A stretch of DNA of 64,000 bases from Thysanoteuthis rhombus (taxonomy: Eukaryota; Mollusca; Cephalopoda; Oegopsida; Thysanoteuthidae). Position 1 is the stretch's first letter; every line of letters begins with the position of its first letter. The DNA lies in contig OY735233.1 of the NCBI GenBank assembly GCA_963457665.1, positions 28,946,637 through 29,010,636 of the forward strand, in the 5' to 3' direction. This document shows, one piece after another, positions 11,846 through 22,285 of this stretch. The notes under the pieces were generated by a model, which was not told the DNA's origin, made no database searches, and saw only the letters and a program-made list of their open reading frames with translations. The position numbers and the translations under genes were made by a program.

Positions 11846-12404
11846 TGCCGTTTAGCAAAAATGCGAAAAGATTGCTGAGATTCTCAAGTATTTGCTCAAT
11901 TGGTGCATCCTTTATGAGGCAATCATCACTTCATGTAGCTAGTATCCAGGATCAACGAAGTACTGTTGATATGCCTGACTGCAGTGCAATGCGCATGACT
12001 AACCACTTGTAGTTTTGACTTTCCTCTGTTCGAAATCTTTATTAAAAAACTAGTTTAATTCCGATGTTTTTTCACAACGTATCCAGAATGTTGTGATGAT
12101 GTTTTTAAAAGATGAAATACCAATAAAATCCATTACACTCTTTTTCAGTTAATCAAATATAATGCTTACCTATTAGCATGTATTTGGGATTACTTTCAAT
12201 ATCGTTTGAAAGGAAACTCTTTGATTGTCGAATATTTTTTTTCAAAGAAATTCTGATCCTTGTTTAAATCTTTTTAAGCTCTTACCGTCTTGTTTTCTTT
12301 AAAGCAAATATTTCATTTCATTTTAATTCGTTGAAATAATTCACGCAAACAAGTTCACGGCACATTTAGAAATAAATGCATTTTTTTTCTTCTTTTTTTT
12401 TCAG

Positions 12405-12595
12405 AGTCACTTCTTCTGAACCAACTTAACTGCCACTATGCTGAGATTTACGATGGTCCTATTTGTGCTCGTTATTGCGTTCTCTGCTGATGTCTATAGC
12501 CAGAGGAACGGTGGTGCAGCTCCACAGAATCCACAAGATCTTAATAATTACCTGAAGGCACTTAACGAATACTACGCCATTGTTGCTAGACCCAG
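12405..12595 (+). other. NPF gene 1 exon 2 (leader end, signal peptide, most of NPF)
   Basis: Acceptor tttttttttcag precedes 12405. There are 33 bases of 5' UTR and then the ATG at 12438. The donor is CCCAG|gtgcgt at 12596. The uninterrupted reading frame past the donor is intronic. Confidence 0.9.
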
Positions 12596-13336
12596 GTGCG
12601 TGTTTTCCTTCTTTCAAATTATCTGCTTTTTATTCTAATATAGTATTTTAAGAAGATAGCGAATTGACGCCCTTAATTCTATTTTTCGATTTCTAGTGCA
12701 TGTTCAAAAATTGCATCCAATTTCATGAAAGTCTACAGGGGGGGGTTAAATTTGAAATCACTAAACGCTTTTTTTCATTTATTTATGATGCCTTTGATAG
12801 CAACAATCAAAACAGAAATATTATCGTTGATTGTCATAACATTAAAAAAAGGTTTAATCTGAATGTGGAATCCGATGAATGTTTTGAATCAATCTTATTC
12901 CTTGGTTACTAAATACACTAGAAAAATGTTTAAACGGTATGAAATGAGAACCTAATTGGATAAAACATGTTGCAATTAAGTAAAAACAACAACAGCATCA
13001 ACAAAAACGATATATATGATAAGATTTGGGCTTTTTGCATTTATTGACGTTCAACTGATTGGTAAAAGCGACGCCGCGTCAATGCAGCTTCCTATTGGTC
13101 GCAGGATCGATTCCTGCAGAGGTTCATTCCTTTAATTTTTCATTCTATTTTGTCTTGGACAAATGACACATTCACCGTATAATAGCGGGAGGAGGGTTAT
13201 TTCAAATAGACTTTCAAGTTATATGATTCATTTATAATGAAGCTTATGAAACTTCTTTTATTTGTGTGAATATAGATTCGGACGGAGCGTTATCCAGAAA
13301 AGATCCATTCTTCGAACTCTTGCTGATGGCGCCTAG
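12438..13336 (+). CDS. NPF: Neuropeptide F precursor, short form (YAIVARPRF-amide)
   Basis: Two coding exons, 12438-12595 and 13276-13336, join to 72 codons. Residues 1-21/22 (MLRFTMVLFVLVIAF...) are a signal peptide. A peptide of about 32-33 residues follows, ending NEYYAIVARPRF, then Gly (amide donor) and Arg, then SVIQKRS... to a TAG stop at 13334. The intron lies in phase 2 within the penultimate Arg codon (AG|gtgcgt ... atag|A), as in NPY/NPF genes generally. The acceptor before exon 2 (tttttttttcag, 12404) and the donor after exon 3 (AATG|gtaagc, 13347) are strong. RFGR-S gives an R-x-x-R convertase site in place of the usual GKR. NPFs are secreted brain/gut peptides acting on GPCRs in feeding and reproduction. 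Against gene 2, about six residues of the N-terminal polyproline arm are missing. The C-terminus equals squid PYF. Confidence 0.92.
13035..13240 (+). mobile_element. tRNA-derived SINE, copy 2, in NPF gene 1 intron 2
   Basis: A-box-like tcaactgattggtaaaagcg at 13051-13070 and B-box GGATCGATTCC at 13104-13114. The following body matches copy 1 (8763-8980), including a 'tttcaaatagactttcaa' segment. It ends about 35 bp before the exon 3 acceptor, inside the normal branch-point region, so it may have brought in or displaced splicing signals. Confidence 0.55.
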
Positions 13337-13346
13337 TCGACTAATG
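13276..13346 (+). other. NPF gene 1 exon 3 (amidation site, C-terminal peptide, stop)
   Basis: Acceptor gaatatag ends at 13275. The first base completes the split Arg codon, followed by TTC GGA CGG (F-G-R). The stop TAG is at 13334-13336 and the donor gtaagc starts at 13347. The donor phase equals that of the homologous gene 2 exon, implying an ancestral exon that read through. Confidence 0.85.
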
Positions 13347-15593
13347 GTAAGCAGTAAAATCTTTCTATTTTTCCATTAATTTCCTTCAGAGCAAAAGACA
13401 TGCATGTAATTGGCAATGGGCAAATTCTCAATACAAATCCTCCAAATCATAATGACCCTTAAAAATCAATAAAGATGTGTAAAAGCATAATGATGAAATA
13501 TCATGTCCCGGGTGTGTTATAAATTGAGAAAATTGATCCATTGCAAAAATACTTTCACAGCATGTAAACCGGAACACGGTGCTTTGTACCGTTTGAAATG
13601 GAAACAAACCCTGAAACTTTCAATATCATCTTTATTTTTATATCTAGAAGTAGACTTTGAAAAAAAAAATGGTCGCTCGAACATCAATAATGATTCCAGA
13701 CCCCCAAGTTATTTTTTTATCCAGTTATTTAAGACATTCTTATGTGCCATATTTTTATTTTTTTCTAATTTTCCTTGTTTTCCCCATTTCGTTTCTCGTT
13801 TTTATCTCTCAAAAAATAACCTTTATAAATATACCGTGCTCCACAAAACTATAAACTCAAGGGAAAAATTTTCAAATAATCTTATTATAATCTGGAATAA
13901 ATTCATCGCCGTTTGTGATTATGAAGACGTTCATCTTATGAACATCCAATAGTAAAAAGGTGAGCAGAGATCAGGAGTTTAGAAGTTTTAACAATTTTCA
14001 TTATTGAAAATGTTATTTGCAACTTGACTTGGAACTTATGAATAATTGACGAGATATAAAGGGTCCTGATTTCAATTTATCGGTTTCTGTTGTTTCTAAA
14101 ACAATGTAAAGTTTGGTTTCTTTCCAGAGAAAAGAGTGAAATGCTTTTAATTAAAACCGTGTTCATCATGTAAATCGTACTTCTTCCATTCTTTACCCCC
14201 GACCCAACTATATTGTCTTATCCATGAACATACATATTTATTCTGACTTGTTCTATCAAGTGCATGTAAACACAAGGCCATGTTTAAAAGCAATATTTTA
14301 CGGAGAGGGAAATTGACTTTAATCAGAGTTTTAACGAGAAGATAGGTTTTGAAAGGTATCCGTCTCGAAAATATATGGAACTTAAAGTATCCGTGTCAAG
14401 AATGATCTGAAAATTTTAATGTTCTAATTATCTTGTGTCGTAAAAGAAGTAAGCTAAAAAAAAGAAAGACATAAATGAATTCATACGACTATGTGACATT
14501 AGTTTTAAATTGCAAAATGCAAATGAAAGAGGGTAACGCATATTTTGATACCCTTATATTTGAAAATACAGGACTATAAAAAAGCCGCCAAAAGTTTGGA
14601 TAAATTCTATATCATTATCCGATTGAAGATGGGGAACTTTAATCATACAAATATTAGTTTTCCCGTGCCGTCGAAAATGACGGCAATATAATGTATAATG
14701 ATATACATTGAATTTTTTTATACGCAGTAACCTCCTAGAATGGCATTCTGTTGACTTCTCTTTTCTTCTTATTACTTTATATCTTTTATTCTTTTTTTGA
14801 ATTCAGCATTTGTATCACATCATTAGAACATGTATGAAATTCTATTTTACTGTGGCAGTTGCATCTCTTAGCGTGAAAGAAGACATCTGCACATTACTAA
14901 TTATTATGCTCTGATAGATAATGTTCTCACACAATTTCTCAAAATGAGCCATGTTTTAACACATCTATCCAGCAATACTGCATTTACAAAATTTATGATG
15001 CATCCTAATTCGTATACACAGAGCAACTTTTTCTCCTCGTTTACTCTATGTTTAAGGCCCAATCTGATTTTATGTTTTTAAAACTTCGATTTCTCTTATA
15101 TACACAGTCAAAACTGTACATACACACGAGATGTCTATATCAGTGTTTTACTGTCTTGCACAGAACCCATCTCATTGTCGACATTCATCCGTTGATTTTG
15201 CCTGCAAATTAATTATTTGAAAAAAAAAAACAAAACAAAACAAAAAAAAAAAGAAACTCGTGTACAATTTCCGGATGCCTTTTACATCCTCTCTTGACTA
15301 AAACATTGTTCTACCGTCCCTACTTGAACGCAGTGTATCTATGATAAAAGAACGCACGATGTTTTTTTTTCTGCATTATTATTTTTTTTCAAATATCAGT
15401 GTAGTCAGTACTCTTGTTTCACTCACAGAATTAAGCCACTGAAGGTTGCATTGCAGATTTAGCTGCAGACTGAGTGGTGACTGGCTACTTAAAAAACATT
15501 TTTAATCATAATTTTCTTTCCATTTAAACCATGTAGTCTGAATCCTATCCAACTCTTTATAAGTGGTAAACTTCTGTTTTATTCTTTTCATAG
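13347..15593 (+). other. Predicted intron 3 of NPF gene 1 (within the 3' UTR)
   Basis: It runs from the strong donor at 13347 to acceptor ttttcatag at 15593. It contains A-rich and T-rich tracts (an A/CA-rich run at about 15218-15253) and no recognisable gene. A 149-codon frame at 13503-13952 lies wholly inside and has no domain signature. Confidence 0.55.
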
Positions 15594-15750
15594 GGTAATT
15601 CACGGCAACAAAATTTGGAACACCTAGAAGAAAATGGAGACACATTCCAACGACTAACACCTTATATATTTAGATGATCTTGTATGTTTTCTCTTCAATG
15701 TATGAACATGTTTACGAAATGACTAACAAATAAACCTTTTGAAAACTCAT
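15594..15750 (+). other. Predicted terminal 3' UTR exon of NPF gene 1
   Basis: Begins after acceptor ttttcatag and ends near the AATAAA at 15729. Placed by analogy with gene 2, whose fourth exon carries the last codons in the matching phase. Here translation has already stopped in exon 3. Confidence 0.55.
15729..15734 (+). terminator. Poly(A) signal of NPF gene 1
   Basis: AATAAA about 135 bp into the predicted last exon. Cleavage would fall near 15750. Confidence 0.55.
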
Positions 15751-16054
15751 ATACATCTGATTTGCTTTTATTCTCGCGCATTTTGGCATTGATAATTTGG
15801 ATAATGTATTTAAAAAAATTCTTTGACCATCACATCAACTTACCACTTCTCAGTAGTTTTTTCTATTTTTTCTCTATATGGTTATTATCTGCACTCTTCA
15901 GTTTAGATTCCCAACTATATTGAACCGTAGAGAAAGTACAGAAGAAATAAACATGATGCAAGTATTTCTTTATCAGTCGAGATAAATGAAAAATAATATA
16001 GCTGTGTGACAACGCCATATAATACAAAAAGACAAACACAGTTATAAAGACTGA

Positions 16055-16216
16055 ATAGTTCGTATTTACATTTTTATTTTTCGATAATCGATTAATTATA
16101 TAACATTAGCTCCGGAAAGTCCAAAGAAAAGAAATGACGTTATTTCCCATAGAAGAGGCGGTGATCCAAAGTCTTGATTTTCTACCTGCCATTTCAGCGT
16201 TTGTTGACCAAATACT
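16055..16216 (-). other. NPF gene 2 exon 4 (last codons, stop, 3' UTR)
   Basis: After acceptor ttttttcag, the frame completes GAG and reads YLVNKR and then TGA at 16196-16194. The 3' UTR continues to the AATAAA at 16078-16073. The left end is approximate. Confidence 0.75.
16073..16078 (-). terminator. Poly(A) signal of NPF gene 2
   Basis: AATAAA on the minus strand (TTTATT on +), about 115 bp downstream of the gene 2 stop. With the gene 1 signal at 15729 it leaves a convergent intergenic gap of only about 300 bp. Confidence 0.55.
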
Positions 16217-17162
16217 CTGAAAAAAAAAAAGAGAAATTTTTTTTTTTACAATAGCTACATGAAGAAAATAATATTATTCATTTTTCAACAATAAAATAAA
16301 TCATTGCATAATCCATTACATAAAATTAGATAATATCATTGATTTATTCCTGATAACAAAGTTGGAAGAGGTATATGTATTCATCTGTCTTCACATGCCC
16401 GTCAATTTGGCCACAGAAGATGTGATCAAATTTTCGCGGAGAGGTGCTGTACCCCCTTCATCATAGTTATATATCTATTCAGTATCTTCAAAAGTTCTCC
16501 ATGATTTTCAATCATCATTTTTCGAATGGAAGGGCATTGAGAGAAAAAGAATTGCTTGCATTTTAGGGTGGGTTCAGGATGTTTTTTTTGACCGAGAGAC
16601 ACATTTCCCACATTGATTTTCGTATTCGCTCATCTTAATCGACATAATATCTCCAAATGTTCTCAACGAATTCCCATAGTAATTTGACGAGGGAAAGGCC
16701 ACGGGCTAAGGAACAATTGATTGAATTAGAAGTTGGGCATGGATTTTCAAAAGTTACTGCCCCTGCATGGTAACTATTTGTGAATTGAATCTCATCAAGT
16801 TTTAATGATGATGGCCTTGGCAGAGGCGTATCCTTTCTGATCTATTTCCAATTGTAACAGTCATAATTAGAGTTTGAATAATAACAGCAAAAAGTGGGGA
16901 AAGTTGAGTACGAAATTAGAATTAGTCAACGTGAAATAAAGAATAAGCGGTCGAATATTTGCCGCAGACAGCAGGATGATACAAAATTAAGAAAGCAGAA
17001 ACAAATCTATCTACGACGGTAGATTATTAAGACCATAGTTTATTAGATGAATCTAGATCCGAATTTTTCACGAAATATTCTTTCTATGGAATTAATATTC
17101 AATACGGAATTAAATGCAACCACAGAGAAGGGGCTTATGTAAAAATATTGTGTAAATTGTTG

Positions 17163-17252
<90 letters not shown>

Positions 17253-20200
17253 TAAATGAATTAAACCAAATAGATACATGCACCCACCAAACACACAGCA
17301 TGTGAATATGCTTGAATTTACACAAGTGAAAGATTTCTTACCATCACTTTTTTTTACCTTCATCGGAAAAGTCGGCTGATCTTTTGCTGACGCTTCTGCC
17401 AAACCTGTAAGGACATAATTCAAAGAATTGAGTCAAAAGCTTCAATCATGAATAATTCGAGTTTTTTGTTTTTAGCTAAGTCATATTTTCTGGCACAGCT
17501 TTCATAGTAAACCCGCTTCTCCAGACTCCTGTAATCATTTTATATTCTTACATGACCTCCAAAATGTTTATTGTGGACTTGTATAGAATCTCCAGTTTAT
17601 CTCAATATCTATCGTCTGTTTTTGAAAGAATACACATTTTGGGAACACACTGCGGACACGGAAACTATATTTTAGTATATTCAGCCTGGCTCTTTGTTAC
17701 TACATTTCATGGTAGTTACACCGTTTCCAGTCTTCGGTATATTTCTCTTCTTGAAGTTACCAACCCTTTAGTCATCCTTCATGATATATACTCCTATCAT
17801 GTCTCATCTCACTCTTCTGTAGCTAAAAGATGGTAGCTTCAGAACGCAGAGGTGCCTTTTATGTTAGATTTACCATTTCAGGCACTTTGAACTCCCATGT
17901 ACTCTATGTGTTTTGTTTTTTGTTATACTCAATCTGAACTTGCATACTCCAACTGGGTTTCAGCTAGAGATTCGTACATCATAACGATGAGAACCTAATA
18001 TCGAAATTTGGACTTGCTCGCAATTTTTAAATGAATTCTTGATATTTAGTATATTTTCACTATGCTTTTTGTTGTGATTTTTATTTCACAACATTCAAAT
18101 CAGACCATTTTCTGGTTGTCTGTAGTATATTTTGCAGAAACGTTTTTTTTGTTATCCTATTATAAATCACCAAATGTCTATGTGACAACCCTCGGACCAC
18201 ACAACATATCCCCGTTTCTGCATGTACTAGTTGCAACCACGAGCATTCTTTAGCGAGTTGGTTTTTAAAAATTAGAAAGTAACTAATGTAGATTGAAAAA
18301 AAATCGCTTTTGTGCTAACTCTAATGATAAGGATCTGATTTTCATCTATCTATATATCACCTATTTTTGATGAAAACCTTCAGATATGAAAATTTAGAGT
18401 TGATGATAGTGTTTTTCCAAAAAGGTATGCTTCAATTAATACATTCGAATCCATAATCTCCTACTGGAACCATCTAAGCTTTCGGGAACTTGCGGAAGAT
18501 CCCACCCACACCTCGTGTCTTAGCTTTACTTTTAATCAGGTTGTCGTGCTTTTTGTTGACTTCTTTGGATGATCACCGTATAATACCAGCCAGATTAATT
18601 GATGAACAGAACTGAGTGGAAACAGGAATCAAAATGAAAGAGTGGGAGAAAAAATGGATTTTGCAAGGATTGAGTCACAGTCTTGAATTATCAATAAATG
18701 AGCTTGTATGATGAACAAAACATTGTATGATTTTTAAGATTCCAAGTTAGTTAAAATTTTAGAAAACCTAATTTGTACACTATTCCATCTGAACATCAAG
18801 TGTTAGACAGTTGAAACTTTGAGCATTTACATATTCATTCAAATACGAATTTCGAACTCAACTTTGCAAAAAAAGAGAAACAAAGAGTAACTACATCTGG
18901 TTAGTCAGCTGGTAGAAAAGGTCATGTGACCAAGCTCCTTTGGTAGCATGTTGTGTTGGAGGTCATCATTTAAAACATTGTAAAAAGAGGTGATCAATGA
19001 ATAAATTAATTATCTCGCCAATTTTTTGTGTGGTTTACCCCTAAAAAAAGTCTGAATTTAAAATAAGATAAGTGTGGGTGTTGTCAGACACGAACTAAGG
19101 AAGAACATTAGCATGAATTTATACTGTAAATCACTAAAAAACTATTCTAGGATCAAAAAAATGTTTTTTGACATATTTCGAAATGAATGAATTATTTGTC
19201 AGCCCTCCAGCCCCATGTTGACGGCGTTGATGACAGTTTTGGTTAACGGTTTCAAAAACAAAAAACAAAAAGGACAACAAAGGATGAAAAAAAAAAAGGT
19301 TGAAAGAAAACTAACTCTACGGAGAATTCAGCGGACAAACTACCTAATGTTCCCACCCAGAAACAATTGATATTTTGCAATGGAAGAGAAAATCTCTCGA
19401 AATTTATGGCTAAAGGTTGAAACAATGTTAGGTTTATCTACTATGCAGATACAAAAGAAAATGTGAAATAAAAAGGACTGATTGATATGCCAGCATTATC
19501 AGCATATGTAAAAATACTTTTCAGGCACAATCGGTCTAAATAAGAAAAAAATGATGGTAAGCCGAATAGGAAATAGAATTTAATTGTATACTGGTTGTAT
19601 TAATGTTTTGAATATTTGATAAAGAAACTTGTTCAAGCAATTCTTAGAGGCACCCTCACCTCTCTACATAAAGCTCTCTCTATCGGTTTGGTGGGCGATG
19701 GGTCCGTAGGTGTGTCTCCATATTGTCTATCAGATTTACTTGGAACTTAGTAGAAAGGTGTCCATTGATAAGATGCTTCTTACTTAGAAAACTCTCTCAC
19801 TTGGAGTGACGTGATCTGGCGATAATGGTGTTTAAACTTTGTTTCAAAATCGATTCCATGTTTTGAGTCAGATTCTCTTTAAACTCGTAAGAAAGGTGTT
19901 CATTCATAAAATGATTCTAACCTGAAATTGTCTCATACTCAGGTCACGTGATCTGGCAATAATGACATTTAAACTTCATAGTGGATACTTCAATGACCTT
20001 TCGGTTCTTGTTTTTCGATTAGAACATTTCAAAACGTCAGTTAAAGACAACTTCAAAAGCGACTTTCTGTTCATTAAGAATGAATAAAAACTTTATGAAG
20101 TGTGGTACTTAAGTTTGATTTCAACTTAGGATTTTTTTTATAATTGTTTGATAGTCAAGATTTTGAAAGATCTTTCGTGAGTGGTTCTACATATAGAGGT

Positions 20201-22006
20201 TGCCTCTGAAAGGACCAGTATTTCAAAGTTGATAAAGTAGGATATTACTTAAAACTAATGAATCGTTGTAAACGATCCCTATAGTAATCATAGTTCTTCT
20301 ATATTTACTTATCTATGTATGTAGCTGTAACCCTGCAAAAAAAGCACAATGGACGGGTGATTTCTTTAAAACTGCATTTTCAGTGTGCTCTAACTTGGAG
20401 AATAAAATGAATCTTTTTTTCACTATAACGTTATGTTTTAATAGGGGGTTGATAAGGGGTTAAATTCACTAGAAATTACAATACGGAACAAGACCCTTTG
20501 TTTATGCCCACTACAATTTCTTGCCAATTACGTCAATTTGGAATTTCTATGTCATCAGAGATTTTTTTGTTCTGATAAATTCTTTTGGAATATTTTTTTT
20601 GTGTAATTTTCTTCAGTGAAATATTTTTCTTAACCATTTCATTTCTTACTCATTTCATTAGTTAAATTGCTTAGTGAATCAAATAATTGTTCTTCTATGC
20701 ATTTTTATTGCTTTATACTTATTCCAATTTTGTCACCTCTTCCCTTCGTACAGTTTAGTGATTTTTTTATATGAAAGAGTGGGAAATGGGTAAAGGCAGA
20801 ACTGCCCTAAATTTTAGGATGGATCTAAGAATTTTCTAACGACACCACCCTACATTGTAGCTATTTGTATACAGTGCAATAACTTCAAAAGTTCTTTATG
20901 AATTTCAGTGATTTTTTGTGAAAAGGATTTGCAATGAGCTTCGGGAGCGGTGTTCATTTTATGGGTGGGGATCGGAGGATTTTCCACAGTCATCTCCACA
21001 GCGTCATAGCTATATGTACGCAGCACAATATCTCCAAATGTTCTCAATGAATTTCAATGAAATTTTAATGAAGTATATGCAATGCTCTAAGAAAAAACTG
21101 CTAACATTTTGAGATATATCGAGGATCTTTTCATATACATCTCTCCCGCATTGTAGCTACAGGTGCACTGCGCAATATTTCCAGAAGTTTTCAATGAATA
21201 TCAATGAAGGGTGGGAAATGGTCTAAGCAAAAAATGTTTACGTTCTGGGGGCAGATCCAAGAATTTTCCACAGTCACCTTTGAAGTGTTTTCGTTAAAAA
21301 GAATTACTTTGAAGAAATCCTTTTCTAAAATGCAAAATTAAAACCATTTTGTGAGAGATTCGATTTTCTCTGTACATATACTGCTCAACTGGACCCTTTA
21401 TCGAAGTTTCGTGATTATTTTCTTTGACATCAGTGAGAAATCATTCCAAAACAGGTATTTCAGGGGCGGGCTTATATGTACGATGTAAGTATACTACAGA
21501 ACTGGACCCTCTATTTAAGTCTGGAGTATCAAAATGCATTCAACCCAATATCTCATTAGCATCTGGATAAACAAAGCAATATCAACAAAATTCTCGTTTG
21601 ACTCCGCAACAAATACTTAAATAATCATAAAATATGCGAGAGTAAAGACTATTATATCAACAGAATTTGCATGTAAACATTGAATTATTCCAAATTAACC
21701 ACATTTTCTGATTGTTCTTCAAATATCAGTTATAAGTCTTCTGGAGTTAATTTCCTTCTTTATAAACATTTATTACACTTTATTCTTATATGCAGTGTGA
21801 AAATTAGAAACTTTTTCATGAATACTTTACCTTGGTCGGCCAACAATGGCGTAATATTCATTAAGAGCCTTCATGTACTGTCGAAGCTCTTCTGGGCTCT
21901 TGAATTCAGCGGGCCTGTTGGGAGGAGCGAACATACCACCCTGGCAAGTCACTTGTACGGCAAAAAGCATCGCGATAAGAACGAGGGTTACTAAAGATTT
22001 CTGCAT
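16194..22006 (-). CDS. NPF: Neuropeptide F precursor, full-length form (YAIVGRPRF-amide)
   Basis: Three coding exons on the minus strand, 22006-21831, 17404-17358 and 16216-16194, join to 81 codons. Residues 1-21/22 (MQKSLVTLVLIAMLFAV...) are a signal peptide. NPF of about 38 residues follows: GGMFAPPNRP polyproline arm, SPEELRQYMKALNEYY helix, and tail AIVGRPRF. Next come Gly-Arg, SVSKR and an acidic peptide (SADFSDEEYLVN) ending KR-stop. Intron 2 is phase 2 in the penultimate Arg codon (CCAAG|gtaaag ... cttacag|G) and intron 3 is phase 1 (GAAG|gtaaaa ... tttcag|AG). Length and layout match molluscan NPF/NPY precursors. RFGR-S is an R-x-x-R site instead of GKR. It is convergent with gene 1 and shares its exon phases. 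Confidence 0.92.
16430..16760. repeat. Dispersed repeat in NPF gene 2 intron 3
   Basis: Two diverged units carry 'agtatcttcaaaagttctcca' (about 16480) and 'aatatctccaaatgttctcaa' (about 16648), each followed by 'gaattttca/tcccat'-like and 'aaaggc' blocks and a 'gggtt/ggcatgga' block. Same family as 4440-4930 and 20830-21290. It is transcribed within the intron but has no coding signature. Confidence 0.5.
17166..17249. repeat. (TA)n microsatellite in NPF gene 2 intron 3
   Basis: About 42 TA units, 110 bp from exon 3. Confidence 0.95.
17358..17404 (-). other. NPF gene 2 exon 3 (F-G-R amidation site and start of C-terminal peptide)
   Basis: 47-bp exon: acceptor ccttacag, one base completing Arg, then TTT GGC AGA AGC GTC AGC AAA AGA and an acidic stretch, donor gtaaaa at 17357. 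It is too short to show as an independent open frame and was found by matching the exon structure of gene 1. Confidence 0.88.
19730..19975. repeat. Tandem duplication, about 130-bp period, two diverged units
   Basis: Both units contain 'cagatt.(a/c)(c/t)tt..aact.gtagaaaggtgt.cattcataa.atg' and end with 'cgtgatctggc.ataatg..(g/a)tttaaactt'. No coding content. Confidence 0.6.
20830..21290. repeat. Tandem array of about 150-bp units (three units)
   Basis: The core 'caatatctccaaatgttctcaatgaatttcaatga' appears in variant form near 20877, 21025 and 21176, each followed by 'gatc.aagaattttccaca'-like text and a 'gtagctat' block. It is the clearest array of the dispersed family at 4440 and 16430. 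Confidence 0.65.
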
Positions 22007-22027
22007 TCTTGAAAGGCTGGAATGTTG
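21831..22027 (-). other. NPF gene 2 exon 2 (signal peptide and most of NPF)
   Basis: Acceptor tttccatttcag precedes 22027 (reading on the minus strand). The ATG is at 22006-22004 and the donor CCAAG|gtaaag follows 21831. Only 21 bases of leader lie in this exon, so an upstream non-coding exon is needed. Confidence 0.9.
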
Positions 22028-22218
22028 CTGAAATGGAAATGCAAAACACCTTCCATTATAAAGTTAACATTCAAAATGCTTTCGCAATTTCTCATTTGTA
22101 TGGGAGCTTTGTTCTGTATTTGTTGTACTGAAGGGTGTCAAAGGTGAGTGTGTTGAGAAGATATAAATCAGAAACAACATTCCACAATGCAACGAATGAA
22201 TGATACCGAACAACTCCT

Positions 22219-22220
<2 letters not shown>

Positions 22221-22282
<62 letters not shown>
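22221..22282. repeat. (AT)n microsatellite in NPF gene 2 intron 1
   Basis: 31 AT units, about 200 bp upstream of coding exon 2. Confidence 0.95.

Positions 22283-22285
<3 letters not shown>

Larger units (their letters stand above)
17405..21830 (-). other. Intron 2 of NPF gene 2
   Basis: 4.4-kb intron at the penultimate Arg codon, with an AG|gtaaag donor and cttacag acceptor. No other gene is recognised inside it. It holds a two-unit tandem duplication at about 19730-19975 and the 150-bp repeat array at 20830-21290. Confidence 0.75.

Noticed and set aside
13503..13952. 149-codon + frame downstream of NPF gene 1 coding exons
   Set aside because: Lies inside the predicted 3' UTR intron, lacks any recognisable domain, and overlaps another frame of equal quality. 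Chance frame most likely.
16216..16225. Using the 16216 exon directly after gene 2 exon 2
   Set aside because: That splice would give RPR-V-F-G and destroy the RPRF-amide signal. Inserting the 47-bp exon at 17404-17358 restores RPRF-G-R and the correct phase.
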